Origin: Candidatus Propionivibrio dominans
GTDB lineage: Bacteria; Pseudomonadota; Gammaproteobacteria; Burkholderiales; Rhodocyclaceae
Length of the DNA stretch: 11,326 bases
Assembly: GCA_016709335.1 (NCBI GenBank)
Contig: JADJNC010000034.1
Coordinates: forward strand, 1-11,326
Reading direction: 5' to 3'
The notes under the pieces are model-generated. The model was not told the DNA's origin. It searched no databases and saw nothing but the letters and a program-made list of their open reading frames with translations. Of this stretch, positions 1-7,086 are shown in pieces; the stretch's first letter is position 1; every line of letters starts with the position of its first letter. A program made the translations under genes and the position numbers.

Positions 1-973
1 CTGCGCCCATAGCCATACCGGCAAGCATGCTTTGCGCCGCAGCCTTACCAACGCCTTCGTCCCACGGCTTGCCTTCAGCGAGGTTCTGCCATACCTGTTC
101 GGTAGCCCCTTGCGGAAGTTCCTCGAACACGCCTTCAGAAACACCACCCCCGAGAATGCCCCTAGCGTACGCGCCCCTACCAGAGCGCCCTGTATCCCGC
201 AGTGCGCCCGCAGCGATTGCGCCTTCCATATCCTGCAGACCAAGACGGCCAGCGAGTTTACCCCCGCCGTACCCAAGCAGCCCTGTGGTAACGCCACTTA
301 GCGCGGAGGTACCAGCGGCGCGCAGCGGGTCGATGTCGTAGTCGAGCTGCGACATCTGTGAACCGGCTTGCGTTACACCTTCGCCGAGTGCCCCGGCTTT
401 CACACCAGCATTAACCAATGCGGTACGTGCTGCGTCCGCCCCGGCCCCGCCAGCAGCCAACGCCGCACGGTTTGCGGCGAGCGCTTCGGCCCCCATCACC
501 GTTCCCATCGCAGCACGGCCTAAGAAACCGCCGGCAACTGTGCCGGGGATGGCTTCGGCAACCAGATTGCTGATAGTGCGGGGGCGACTCAACGCTTCGC
601 GAGTTGTGCCCCAAAACCCCTCGGCCTTATCGACCGCGCGCAGGTCTTCCTGAAGCTGCGGAGAATATTCCTGCTGCGCTGCTTTCTGCCACTTGTCCGG
701 CTGGAACCCGGTGAACTCACCGACTGCATCGGCGGCGCGAGAGAACGGACGGTTGACACCAGTCACCTTCGAGATCGGAGACGCCACGATGTCTGCAAGA
801 CCTGTCGCCATACCGGGGAGTTGTTGCACCCCACGCTTGAGTCCTGTTGCAGTATCGCCTAACCACCCGGAGTTCTGGCCCGCATTTTTCTGCTGCGGCG
901 GTTCTACCCCGTACCGCTTAAGCATTGCCAGATACTCAGGGTCGTCGTCTGCGATGTCGTATGGATTACCCAT
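1..973 (-). CDS. N-terminal part of a large phage internal virion / ejection-type protein (runs off left edge)
   Basis: An open frame starts at ATG (973) and reads without a stop for 324 codons to the window edge, so this is only the N-terminus. The start has a modest SD-like AAAGAG about 8 bases upstream and lies 33 bases after the preceding stop. The protein begins MGNPYDIADDDPEYLAMLKR. An acidic/proline-rich head is followed by Ala/Gly-rich helical stretches (about residues 133-205 and 215-245), which could contact membrane. Residues 275-305 contain GVSEGVFEELPQ and a following TEQVWQNLAEGKPWDEG stretch. From memory, that type of segment occurs in very large phage proteins (polyvalent or DNA-ejection proteins, some with lytic transglycosylase domains). 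Its place at the end of the structural run fits such a role. No catalytic domain is visible in the part seen, so the function is inferred. Confidence 0.8.
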   Translation of the reverse strand, partial: MGNPYDIADDDPEYLAMLKRYGVEPPQQKNAGQNSGWLGDTATGLKRGVQQLPGMATGLADIVASPISKVTGVNRPFSRAADAVGEFTGFQPDKWQKAAQQEYSPQLQEDLRAVDKAEGFWGTTREALSRPRTISNLVAEAIPGTVAGGFLGRAAMGTVMGAEALAANRAALAAGGAGADAARTALVNAGVKAGALGEGVTQAGSQMSQLDYDIDPLRAAGTSALSGVTTGLLGYGGGKLAGRLGLQDMEGAIAAGALRDTGRSGRGAYARGILGGGVSEGVFEELPQGATEQVWQNLAEGKPWDEGVGKAAAQSMLAGMAMGA

Positions 974-1006
974 GTCGGTTCTCTTTCGTGTCGGGGTTCA
1001 GGAATT

Positions 1007-1462
1007 CTACGCGGGTTCGTCTTGCGGAGCCATCCCCTTCTCGGCTTCGGCGAGCATCTTGTTCAGTTTCGCCATGCCAAAATACTTCACTGCGTTCACC
1101 GGCCAGACAAACTCGCCGGAAGTCAGCGCAGCAGGGCGTTCGCCGTCGATAACAGCGGGGAGTGCGTCGTCCCGTCCGCTGCCGTCACTCTGCCCGAACA
1201 CCTGCCGACCCGCCACCGCCTGTGCAACCGCCCGTCCGCCGGGAACATCCTGCGCAGGAACCGCGCCGCCGAAAGCGAGGCCGTTCTGTTTCATGCGCGC
1301 GTCCGGAGACCCGAAGTACCCGCGAACCCTGTCTGCCATGCCCTGCGGTTGTTGTACCGGTTGCGGTGCAGGAGCGGGCTGCTGTGCGGGGGGCGGCGCG
1401 CTCCCGGCAGTCTTGCCGTACTTGGCGTCCATATCCGCGAGAAGTTTCTCTGCAGCGCTCAT
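1007..1462 (-). CDS. Small phage protein with a C-terminal GEFV-type motif
   Basis: The protein has 151 residues from ATG 1462 and ends at TAG. An N-terminal helix (MSAAEKLLADMDAKYG, 1-16) is followed by a Pro/Gln-rich linker (about 22-40) and a C-terminal part with SGRDDALPAVIDGE (95-108) and LTSGEFVWPVNAVKYFG (113-129). The pattern of a Gly/Asp-rich stretch, a PA motif, then GEFV plus a hydrophobic helix recurs in phage virion proteins, including tape-measure C-termini. The exact function is unknown. ATG 1462 was chosen because GGAG lies upstream, in a hairpin loop with linear spacing of 11 bases. A TTG at 1495 is also in frame but has no good SD. The frame is continuous with the upstream gene except for one TGA at 1535-1537. 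It sits between the 401-residue gene and the large protein gene, suggesting a partner of the internal virion proteins. Confidence 0.82.
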   Translation of the reverse strand: MSAAEKLLADMDAKYGKTAGSAPPPAQQPAPAPQPVQQPQGMADRVRGYFGSPDARMKQNGLAFGGAVPAQDVPGGRAVAQAVAGRQVFGQSDGSGRDDALPAVIDGERPAALTSGEFVWPVNAVKYFGMAKLNKMLAEAEKGMAPQDEPA

Positions 1463-1466
1463 GGGT

Positions 1467-1485
1467 CGGACGGCTCCACCGTCCG
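1467..1485 (-). promoter_or_regulatory. Hairpin with the SD sequence in its loop, before the 151-residue gene
   Basis: On the minus strand, CGGACGG and CCGTCCG form a perfect 7-bp GC-rich stem around the 5-base loop TGGAG. The loop holds the only plausible SD (GGAG) for the ATG at 1462, and the stem ends 4 bases before that ATG. Linear SD-to-ATG spacing is 11 bases; folding would bring the SD closer. A role in setting translation level is inferred; the complementarity is seen directly. Confidence 0.5.
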
Positions 1486-1534
1486 CAGTCGCCAAGCTTA
1501 ACCCGCACTGTTTGAAGCCTGCCGCTGACCTGCG

Positions 1535-2740
1535 TCACGATTCGCTCCCAGACATGTTTTCGACGCTTTCGCCATCGCTGTATCCGTAGTCCCCCCTCGC
1601 CCCATTCTTCACTAATGTCTTGGCAAGTTTCTGAACCATCCGGCTATCGGTTTTTCCGTACGCACTGTCCTCCTCCAGTTTGCGAGTCTGTGCGCTGAAC
1701 AGCCCGGCTTGCGCGTCTCTGTACGGTGCCTCTCTTCCCAGTCGAGCTTCTTGCAGCGCCCATTGGTCCGATCCCTGCTGGCTGAGTTCTTCCCTACGTC
1801 CTGCGCGGCGAAGCCCCTCCAGTCCAAGCGCTCCCCGTTGGCGCGCCTCTTCGGCAGCAAGCTGGCTCTGGCCTTGTAGCGCCATCTCCCCTCTACGACC
1901 AGCGACGTTGTTCGCGTTTATGTCCCGCGCGTTGTCGGACTGGATAAGTTGCTGAATGATCCCCCGTAGCTCCGGGTTGTTTTTCGCGGACTGCATCAAC
2001 TCCTCTTGACGCCACCGCCGCGTACGTTCTGCGTTCAGCGCCTCGTTAGGGTCTTCTAAAATAACTGGAACGTACCCGCCAGCGGGGATGTCTTTGTCCC
2101 GGTTGGCAATCATCTGGCCACGGATGTCGTTGGCGCGCAGGATACGATCAAGGCCCAACCGCGCTTCGTCCGCCGGTTGTCCGATCATTTGGTTGTTCAG
2201 TCCCGTGACCGCGTCTTCAGGCTTGATGTTCGTGTAGAGCGGTGAAGTCCCCCGCGCAGTAATCCGCTGGATACCCGCTTGGCTAGTATCGTTCACGTTG
2301 TACGCAGTGTTGCCTCGCACAAACCCGCCCCCGGAAGAATCGGGCATAGCACCTTCCCGCCCGGTCATAAATGCGCCGAAGCCGGTGTCGAGGTTCTGCA
2401 ACCGACTCATATCCTGCCCACCAAAACGCCCCTGCGACTCGGCAGCGAGCGCCTTCGGCATGTCTCTGGGTGAAGGCACGCCCTGCGGCCCTGCACCACT
2501 GCTGCCGACCGCACCGAAACGAAGGAGTCTCTGCACCGGGTCGTTTGGCGAGACACCCGCTTGATCCGCCTGCCGCTGTCGTGCCTGCGCCATCTCTACC
2601 CCAGTGCGCTCGTCTCGGGAGTCTGTCCCCGCGTACCACGGTCGCTGATACTGGGGCTCTTGCGGGCGTTGAAATGCAGGTCTGTTGATAGCCCCTTGCG
2701 ACCGTTGGAGCGAGTCGTCGTCTGAGTAGTAGTTGCCCAT
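1535..2740 (-). CDS. Gln/Arg-rich phage virion-associated protein of unknown function
   Basis: The protein has 401 residues from ATG 2740, preceded by AAGGAG with 6-base spacing, and ends at TGA 1535-1537. It has no cysteine. Residues 1-160 are Gly/Gln/Arg/Pro-rich and probably largely disordered (PQEPQYQRPWYAG near 26-38; GFGAFMTGREGAMP near 120-133). A segment ARGTSPLYTNI (162-172) resembles short motifs recalled from phage structural proteins. From about 235 to 380 the sequence is charged, Gln/Ala/Arg-rich and probably helical or coiled-coil. It starts 10 bases after the adaptor-like gene and precedes the 151-residue gene in the same frame. Its context between adaptor and internal proteins suggests a virion scaffold or internal protein, but no domain was recognised. 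Its stop is UGA followed by C, a context known to be leaky. Confidence 0.85.
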   Translation of the reverse strand: MGNYYSDDDSLQRSQGAINRPAFQRPQEPQYQRPWYAGTDSRDERTGVEMAQARQRQADQAGVSPNDPVQRLLRFGAVGSSGAGPQGVPSPRDMPKALAAESQGRFGGQDMSRLQNLDTGFGAFMTGREGAMPDSSGGGFVRGNTAYNVNDTSQAGIQRITARGTSPLYTNIKPEDAVTGLNNQMIGQPADEARLGLDRILRANDIRGQMIANRDKDIPAGGYVPVILEDPNEALNAERTRRWRQEELMQSAKNNPELRGIIQQLIQSDNARDINANNVAGRRGEMALQGQSQLAAEEARQRGALGLEGLRRAGRREELSQQGSDQWALQEARLGREAPYRDAQAGLFSAQTRKLEEDSAYGKTDSRMVQKLAKTLVKNGARGDYGYSDGESVENMSGSES

Positions 2741-2746
2741 AGTGTT

Positions 2747-2752
2747 CTCCTT
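2747..2752 (-). promoter_or_regulatory. Ribosome binding site AAGGAG overlapping the upstream stop codon
   Basis: On the minus strand TAAGGAG merges the TAA stop of the adaptor-like gene with the SD of the 401-residue gene, 6 bases before its ATG. This layout favours translational coupling and fixes the start at 2740. Confidence 0.7.
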
Positions 2753-3389
2753 ATTTCACTCGGTCGCCGTGGACGCGCTGGAGGTGCCCTGTGCGTTGGC
2801 GGTATTCGTTGCGTTTGACTTCGTTCACACCCATGTTGAACTTGGCGAGAGCGTTCTGCCCTGCGCCATCGTTGCGTCCGTCCACGTCGTCGTTGCCCCA
2901 ACACCGGTACGCCGCCCAGTCAGCGATGATGAGCTGGTACCGCGCCTTTAGTTCGAGTTCGTCGTCGAGGTTATCGAGGGTGATTGCGTCTGGTAGTTTG
3001 GCGACCCGCAGAATGGCGGTGTAGTCTATGTCCGGGGCAGGGTAGAACCTGATCGTCTGCGTCGCCGTATCGGTAGCGAACCGGTTGGGACGCATCACTG
3101 CCGTGTCCGTCGGGAGCCAACTCTCGGTGACATCGACCAAGTTGTTGTAGAACCCGTCGAGGCGTACCTGATAGACAAAAGCCACATCGTCATCCAGTGC
3201 GTACGTCGTCTCGTTGGCACTGATCTCCAACGTGCGGTCGGACTCGATATAGGCGTGCGTCCGCTCGACAAGACGTTGCTGGCCCTCGTCCAAGTAGCGA
3301 ACAAGGAGATCGTTGGGGAACAGCGGCGGCGTATTAAAATCACGCAGCAGGTGCTTGCGCGTGTAGTCAAGAAGTTCTTGTCCGGTCAT
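2751..3389 (-). CDS. Phage head-tail adaptor-like protein
   Basis: The protein has 212 residues from ATG 3389, with AAGGGG 5 bases upstream, ending at TAA. It begins with a helical region (MTGQELLDYTRKHLLRD) leading to FPNDLLVRYLDEGQQRLVE (24-42), the pattern of small phage adaptor proteins: helix, acidic or aromatic turn, then a helix ending in arginines. A beta-rich middle (about 50-130) includes TIRFYPAPD (112-120), typical of the family. The C-terminal helices (about 140-195, ELELKARYQLIIADWAAYRCW) match the usual ending. Length is normal for podovirus-type adaptors, which join the portal ring to the tail. Assignment is by sequence pattern recalled without a search. Its position among tail and virion genes agrees. 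The 51 bases before its start hold a possible mini-ORF that overlaps its ATG. Confidence 0.85.
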   Translation of the reverse strand: MTGQELLDYTRKHLLRDFNTPPLFPNDLLVRYLDEGQQRLVERTHAYIESDRTLEISANETTYALDDDVAFVYQVRLDGFYNNLVDVTESWLPTDTAVMRPNRFATDTATQTIRFYPAPDIDYTAILRVAKLPDAITLDNLDDELELKARYQLIIADWAAYRCWGNDDVDGRNDGAGQNALAKFNMGVNEVKRNEYRQRTGHLQRVHGDRVK

Positions 3390-3430
3390 ATGTGCCCCTT
3401 ACGCTGATGTGACGCCAGAACCTTACGCAT
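3386..3430 (-). CDS. Possible 14-codon leader/coupling ORF before the adaptor-like gene
   Basis: In the 51-base gap between two structural genes, an ATG at 3430 opens MRKVLASHQRKGHI and stops at a TGA that overlaps the adaptor start (ATATGACC). It begins 10 bases after the upstream TAA and has only a weak GGGA 4 bases upstream. It contains CGTAAGG twice, the second copy supplying the adaptor SD. The overlap suggests a coupling peptide, but a 14-codon frame can arise by chance. Confidence 0.22.
   Translation of the reverse strand: MRKVLASHQRKGHI
3395..3400 (-). promoter_or_regulatory. Ribosome binding site AAGGGG of the adaptor-like gene
   Basis: AAGGGG lies 5 bases before the ATG at 3389 on the minus strand and supports that start. 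It lies inside the possible mini-ORF, so ribosomes translating that ORF would pass over it. Confidence 0.65.
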
Positions 3431-3440
3431 TATATCCCGG

Positions 3441-5471
3441 TTACGTGCCCGGAACATCGACTTGCGCCTGCGTCGTGATGGTCGAACCGCCGGCCTGCAT
3501 CGTGACGCCGACATGGAGGTTGTTCAGTGCTGCGGTCGCCTGTTGCGCGATACTGGAAATATCTGCGAGCAGCGCCTTGAGATTCATTTCAGTGACAGAG
3601 ACTTTCGCCACCTGATTGGTCTTGGCAGAATCAAACGCGATGCTGTTGTTGTACTGTGTCACCTTGCTGACAGCTTCTGTCGCCTGCGTCCTGGCGTTGT
3701 AATACTGCGACGCCGAAGTAATCAACTTGCTCTGCGCGTCGTAGCCGATGCCGCTCATGCGAGAGATAGTGTCAGGGCTTGTCGCCATCGCCTTGATGTA
3801 GTCCACCGTATCCTGCATGGCGCTCTTGCGAAGCGACACAACCATCTTCAGCACTTCAAGAGTTGACGCTTGGTTGGCCTTTGCCGACTCAAAGTCTATC
3901 GTGTTGTTGTACTGCAGCACTTTGCTCTCGGCTTCTTTCGCCTGCGTCCGGGCGTTGTAGTACGACGCGGTTGACGTGATCAGTTTGCTCTGCGCGTCGT
4001 AGCCGATACCGCTCATTTTGGAAATAATGTCCGGTGCCGAAGCAAGCGCCTTGGAGTAGTCCGTCGCCCCCTGCATGGCCGCGTTGCGCAGCGCAACGAC
4101 CTTGTCCAGAACGCTGAGTTCTCCGGACTGATTCGCTTTGGACGCGTCGAACGTGATGGAGTTGTTGTACTGTGCAACTTTGCTCATCACATCTTGGGCT
4201 TGGGTGCGGGCGTTGTAAAACGACGCTACCGCCGAGATCAACTTTTGCTGCGCGTCGTACCCGATACCAACCACGCGAGAGATCATGTCCGGACCGGAAG
4301 CAATGGCGCGGACGTACTCCACAGCGTTCTTCATCACCGCGTCGTGCATCATAACCAACTTCTCGACCGTCCATTTCTGAAGCTCGACAGATACCATCGC
4401 CACCTTGCGGCTGGACTCAGCAACCGCGTCCTGCGTCTTCTGCTGAATCTTGATTGTCGCGTTCGCCGCCGCGCCGGGAGGAAGCGGAAACCGCTTCGAC
4501 GCGAACATGTCCAGAACGTCTGCCTGTGCGCGCGCTGCGTCCGCCGTGATCCTGTCGCGGTCGTCCGTCCAGATTTGATCTGCAACGCCGGGGGGAAGTC
4601 CGACTTCAGGATTTCCAAGCGCGTCAGTCAGCCACGTACCCGCCGCTGCGTAACTGGCCGCGTCATTTGGGGCGTTGTCGGCAAGGTAATCGGTAAACTG
4701 CGCGACGAGCCATGTCGCCAGTTCGAGGTACTCTTGAGTGAACGTGTCGAAAACGTCCACAACCGTGGCGTCTGCCGGGATGTTGACAAGCGGCTCGTCG
4801 ATAACAGGAACGGACACCGTCCCTGCTGCGGCAGTCGGCGGATCAGTAGGGTCGACCGCCCCGACAAACGACGCGTAGTCAGAGAAGTGGTCGGCCTTGT
4901 ACGCCGTAAACTGTGACACCAACCATAGCGCCAAGTCCGGATACTCGTCGTTGAACTTCAGGAAAATGTCGTCGACGCTCGCGCTGGTAGGGAGGTCAAC
5001 CAACGGCTCGTCGATAAGTAGCGCGGCCACAGCCCCCGCCGCCGCAGTCGGGCTGCTGGAAGGGTTGATCGCGCCGACGAAGATCGAGTAGTCGGAAAAG
5101 TAGTTGGAATGCAGGTAGGTGAACTGAGACACAAGCCACGTGGCCAAGTCCGGGTACTCGTCGTTGAACTTCAAGAACACGTCGTCAACACTGGCGCTGG
5201 TCGGGATGTCGACCAGTGGTTCATCAATTGTCGGGACAACAACGGTCCCTGCTGTCGCTGTTGGCGCAAGGTCCGGATCAAGAAGCCCGTTGTCCGTGGT
5301 AGCTGCCGTTACCTTTGCGGTAACATCATCGGATTTCTCCAGCGCAAGGTTCCACGTCGCATTGATGATGTCCTCCAGCACTTCCATAGAAGCGTTCGGG
5401 ACTTGGTATAGATTGACTCCGTTGGCCGGCGTCCCGATCAGATGGGTTTGAAGGTCGACAATATCAGCCAT
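3441..5471 (-). CDS. Phage structural protein with two internal repeat arrays (tail/virion, function unknown)
   Basis: The protein has 676 residues from ATG 5471, with AGGAGG 8 bases upstream, ending at TAA. A unique N-terminus (1-69) is followed by three 71-residue repeats (70-140, 141-211, 212-282), each with an IDEPLV segment, an acidic VDDVFLKFNDEYPDLA-type helix and a WLVSQFT core. A linker (283-364) carries EVGLPPGVADQIW (289-301) and FASKRFPLPPGA (323-334). From memory, such GLP and F-LPPG elements occur in a family of phage structural proteins. Three 86-residue helical repeats follow (365-450, 451-536, 537-622), each with GIGYDAQ, YNARTQA and QYNN motifs, then a short C-terminal tail rich in Thr and Gln. 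The second array looks like long helical hairpins or coiled coil. The gene sits between a propeller-like protein and the adaptor. A tail or internal virion structural role is likely but no specific function was recognised. Confidence 0.85.
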   Translation of the reverse strand: MADIVDLQTHLIGTPANGVNLYQVPNASMEVLEDIINATWNLALEKSDDVTAKVTAATTDNGLLDPDLAPTATAGTVVVPTIDEPLVDIPTSASVDDVFLKFNDEYPDLATWLVSQFTYLHSNYFSDYSIFVGAINPSSSPTAAAGAVAALLIDEPLVDLPTSASVDDIFLKFNDEYPDLALWLVSQFTAYKADHFSDYASFVGAVDPTDPPTAAAGTVSVPVIDEPLVNIPADATVVDVFDTFTQEYLELATWLVAQFTDYLADNAPNDAASYAAAGTWLTDALGNPEVGLPPGVADQIWTDDRDRITADAARAQADVLDMFASKRFPLPPGAAANATIKIQQKTQDAVAESSRKVAMVSVELQKWTVEKLVMMHDAVMKNAVEYVRAIASGPDMISRVVGIGYDAQQKLISAVASFYNARTQAQDVMSKVAQYNNSITFDASKANQSGELSVLDKVVALRNAAMQGATDYSKALASAPDIISKMSGIGYDAQSKLITSTASYYNARTQAKEAESKVLQYNNTIDFESAKANQASTLEVLKMVVSLRKSAMQDTVDYIKAMATSPDTISRMSGIGYDAQSKLITSASQYYNARTQATEAVSKVTQYNNSIAFDSAKTNQVAKVSVTEMNLKALLADISSIAQQATAALNNLHVGVTMQAGGSTITTQAQVDVPGT
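3606..4379 (-). repeat. Three tandem 258-bp repeats (86 residues each) in the 676-residue structural gene
   Basis: GIGYDAQ occurs at residues 402, 488 and 574, exactly 86 apart. Other anchors repeat in register: YNARTQA, QYNN(S/T)I and K-x-NQ near each unit end. Units 2 and 3 are closest to each other; unit 1 is more diverged at its start (QKWTVEKL against ELSVLDKV). A partial fourth start follows at 623. The units are in frame without gaps. Confidence 0.9.
4626..5264 (-). repeat. Three tandem 213-bp repeats (71 residues each) in the 676-residue structural gene
   Basis: PTA(T/A)AG opens units at residues 70, 141 and 212, exactly 71 apart. Each unit carries IDEPLV, an acidic helix and WLV(S/A)QFT. 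Units 1 and 2 share long near-identical stretches at DNA level (for example the TCGTCGTTGAACTTCA segment on the plus strand in both). Unit 3 is diverged, with DTFTQEYLELA in place of LKFNDEYPDLA. Confidence 0.9.
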
Positions 5472-5473
5472 GA

Positions 5474-7063
5474 TTAAATCCTCCTGCCGGATGCGACCGG
5501 CGCAAAGCTGACGCTCGCCAGCGTGAAGTCAGAGCCTTCCGTGTTGTGAATGGAAAGGCCGAACCAACTGGACCTAAGTCCTCTACCAATATCGACCCTT
5601 TGTATGCGCGTATCGGTGTTGTATGAACGCGCAGTATACTCGTATGTTTCGTCGTCTGATGGCGACACACGAAGCTCCATAGGCGTCTCCGACGACACTC
5701 CGAGGTAACATGCAGGTGTGCGCTTCAGGTTTTCCACTCCGAAGTTTTGCTTTCCGAGGTCAATGTGCGCGTCGACCGGTTGCGCTCCGGTCAGGCTGTA
5801 AAGACCGTCAGCTTTCGTGCCAAACCCGCCGGAAGCGGACGTAACCGCGTAGTCGGCGTATGTAGAAACCGCCCCCGTCTCCAGGTTCATGCAGTACCCG
5901 TTGGACACCACGCGACGGTACCCACGATTCGAGAACGTCGCTGACCACCCACCGTTGTCTGGCGTAACATCAACGGCCTCCTGCATCATGGCCGTAACCT
6001 GTCCTTGCTCGTCGCCGAGGACGAAGCCGTTTGCTCCGAACCAGCCTACCAGCTTCTTGTGGGGGAGCCTGAATGCCGTACCGAACTGCCCGCCATACGG
6101 CAACGGGTCGGCGATGCGCTCGACTTTGGACAGATCGCCGAGGAACCAATAGGTGTTCGTTTCTGTGGCCACATAGACGCCGAACTGGTTAGGTACGGCC
6201 ACCTGTACGTCACCCTCGAAGTCGATGTACCCGTCAGACGCTTCGTAGTAGCCAAATCGGTACGCCAGTCCGTAGTAGAGCCTGCTGCCACTTGTCCCAC
6301 ACAGCCTTCCCATGTGTACGAACAGGTTGCTGCACGCCGGCATAGGTGAAGCGAAGTATGGGTCAGCGGTAGTTGTAGTCGCGTCGGTGCTGACGATATC
6401 AAGCACGGAGGTTCCAGTGGACACGCTTGAGTGGAGGTAGATTTCCGAGCCGTTTTGTCTGGAAACGAACACCTGAACATGCGTTGCGCCAGATGTTGCA
6501 GCAGGAATCGTCACTCTGATGCCCTGTGAATCGGCTGTAAATTCATGGACGGTAGAGGCGGATATGCCTCCGGCTTCGCCGGTAACGCTGTTGTAGTAGC
6601 GCACCGCGACCTGATACCCGCCAACATGCAGCCCGCCACTGGTCGTAGCCGTTGTCGGTGCGTCTGGCGTAGGAAGCGCCCACGGGAACCATATTCCAGC
6701 CTCGACACGCCCAGAGTCAGTTCCATTCGAGTAGTACAGACTGCCGTTGTACCCTTGGTAGTGCACCGCTGTATTGACGGTCAGAATTTTCAGCAGCACC
6801 TCTGAGTACGACGGGCTTGTAGTGAAGCTGTACAACACACTGGCTCGAACGAGATAGCCGGTTGTCGCGCTGGTCGCAAAGACGGAATGCGCTCCGGTCA
6901 TAGCTTGGATAAGTGTCAGTCCGTCACGACTGCGAACACGTCCAGCGTTGTCTATGTCAACATTGACAGCTTCTTTAAGCCATGTTCCATTCTCTGTGTT
7001 TAGCGCAGTATCAGGAAGGCGGTTGTTCAGGCCGAGGAAACCGCCAATTTGTTTTGTTTCCAT
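5474..7063 (-). CDS. Propeller-like phage tail hub / virion protein
   Basis: The protein has 529 residues from ATG 7063, chosen because AGGAA lies 7 bases upstream; a GTG two codons earlier has the SD too close. The N-terminus GGFLGLNNRLPDTAL and AVNVDIDNAGRVRSRDG (32-48) is a phage signature that opens beta-propeller-like virion proteins. An FN3-like insertion spans about 133-232 (VGGYQVAVRYYNSVTGEAGG, 147-166). Residues 245-365 contain NLFVHMGRLCGTSGSRLYYG and later VGWFGANGFVLGDEQGQV (338-355), resembling propeller blades. The C-terminus VDIGRGLRSSWFGLSIHN (490-507) and the final RR also recur in the family. Such proteins have been compared with tail-hub or DNA-stabilisation proteins like P22 gp10; that comparison is inference from pattern, not a search. 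On the minus strand it is the first gene after the endonuclease insertion. Confidence 0.82.
   Translation of the reverse strand: METKQIGGFLGLNNRLPDTALNTENGTWLKEAVNVDIDNAGRVRSRDGLTLIQAMTGAHSVFATSATTGYLVRASVLYSFTTSPSYSEVLLKILTVNTAVHYQGYNGSLYYSNGTDSGRVEAGIWFPWALPTPDAPTTATTSGGLHVGGYQVAVRYYNSVTGEAGGISASTVHEFTADSQGIRVTIPAATSGATHVQVFVSRQNGSEIYLHSSVSTGTSVLDIVSTDATTTTADPYFASPMPACSNLFVHMGRLCGTSGSRLYYGLAYRFGYYEASDGYIDFEGDVQVAVPNQFGVYVATETNTYWFLGDLSKVERIADPLPYGGQFGTAFRLPHKKLVGWFGANGFVLGDEQGQVTAMMQEAVDVTPDNGGWSATFSNRGYRRVVSNGYCMNLETGAVSTYADYAVTSASGGFGTKADGLYSLTGAQPVDAHIDLGKQNFGVENLKRTPACYLGVSSETPMELRVSPSDDETYEYTARSYNTDTRIQRVDIGRGLRSSWFGLSIHNTEGSDFTLASVSFAPVASGRRI
5480..5485 (-). promoter_or_regulatory. 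Strong SD AGGAGG inside the end of the upstream gene
   Basis: AGGAGG encodes the Arg-Arg just before the Ile and TAA that end the 529-residue gene, and sits 8 bases before the ATG at 5471. The two genes are 2 bases apart. The site fixes the start of the 676-residue gene and suggests coupled translation. Confidence 0.8.
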
Positions 7064-7086
7064 AACCACATTCCTGTAAACTAAGC

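Noticed and set aside
1185..1538. 117-codon minus-strand frame from GTG 1538 with GGGAG upstream, overlapping the TGA of the 401-residue gene
   Set aside because: The start signal is reasonable, but the product is Arg/Cys/Gly-rich as expected of an out-of-frame reading, and the overlapping 151-residue frame carries recognisable motifs.
693..1589. 298-codon plus-strand frame across the left genes
   Set aside because: It runs antisense to three well-supported minus-strand genes and is Cys/Pro/Ser/Ala-rich, typical of a shadow in GC-rich DNA.
3429..3434. TATAAT on the minus strand before the adaptor gene
   Set aside because: A perfect -10 box, but no TTGACA-like -35 at 16-18 bases (ATGTTC or GATGTT there) and no extended -10; probably chance.
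4194..4916. 240-codon plus-strand frame opposite the 676-residue gene
   Set aside because: It is an Arg/Val-rich antisense shadow of the repeat region, with no SD or motif.
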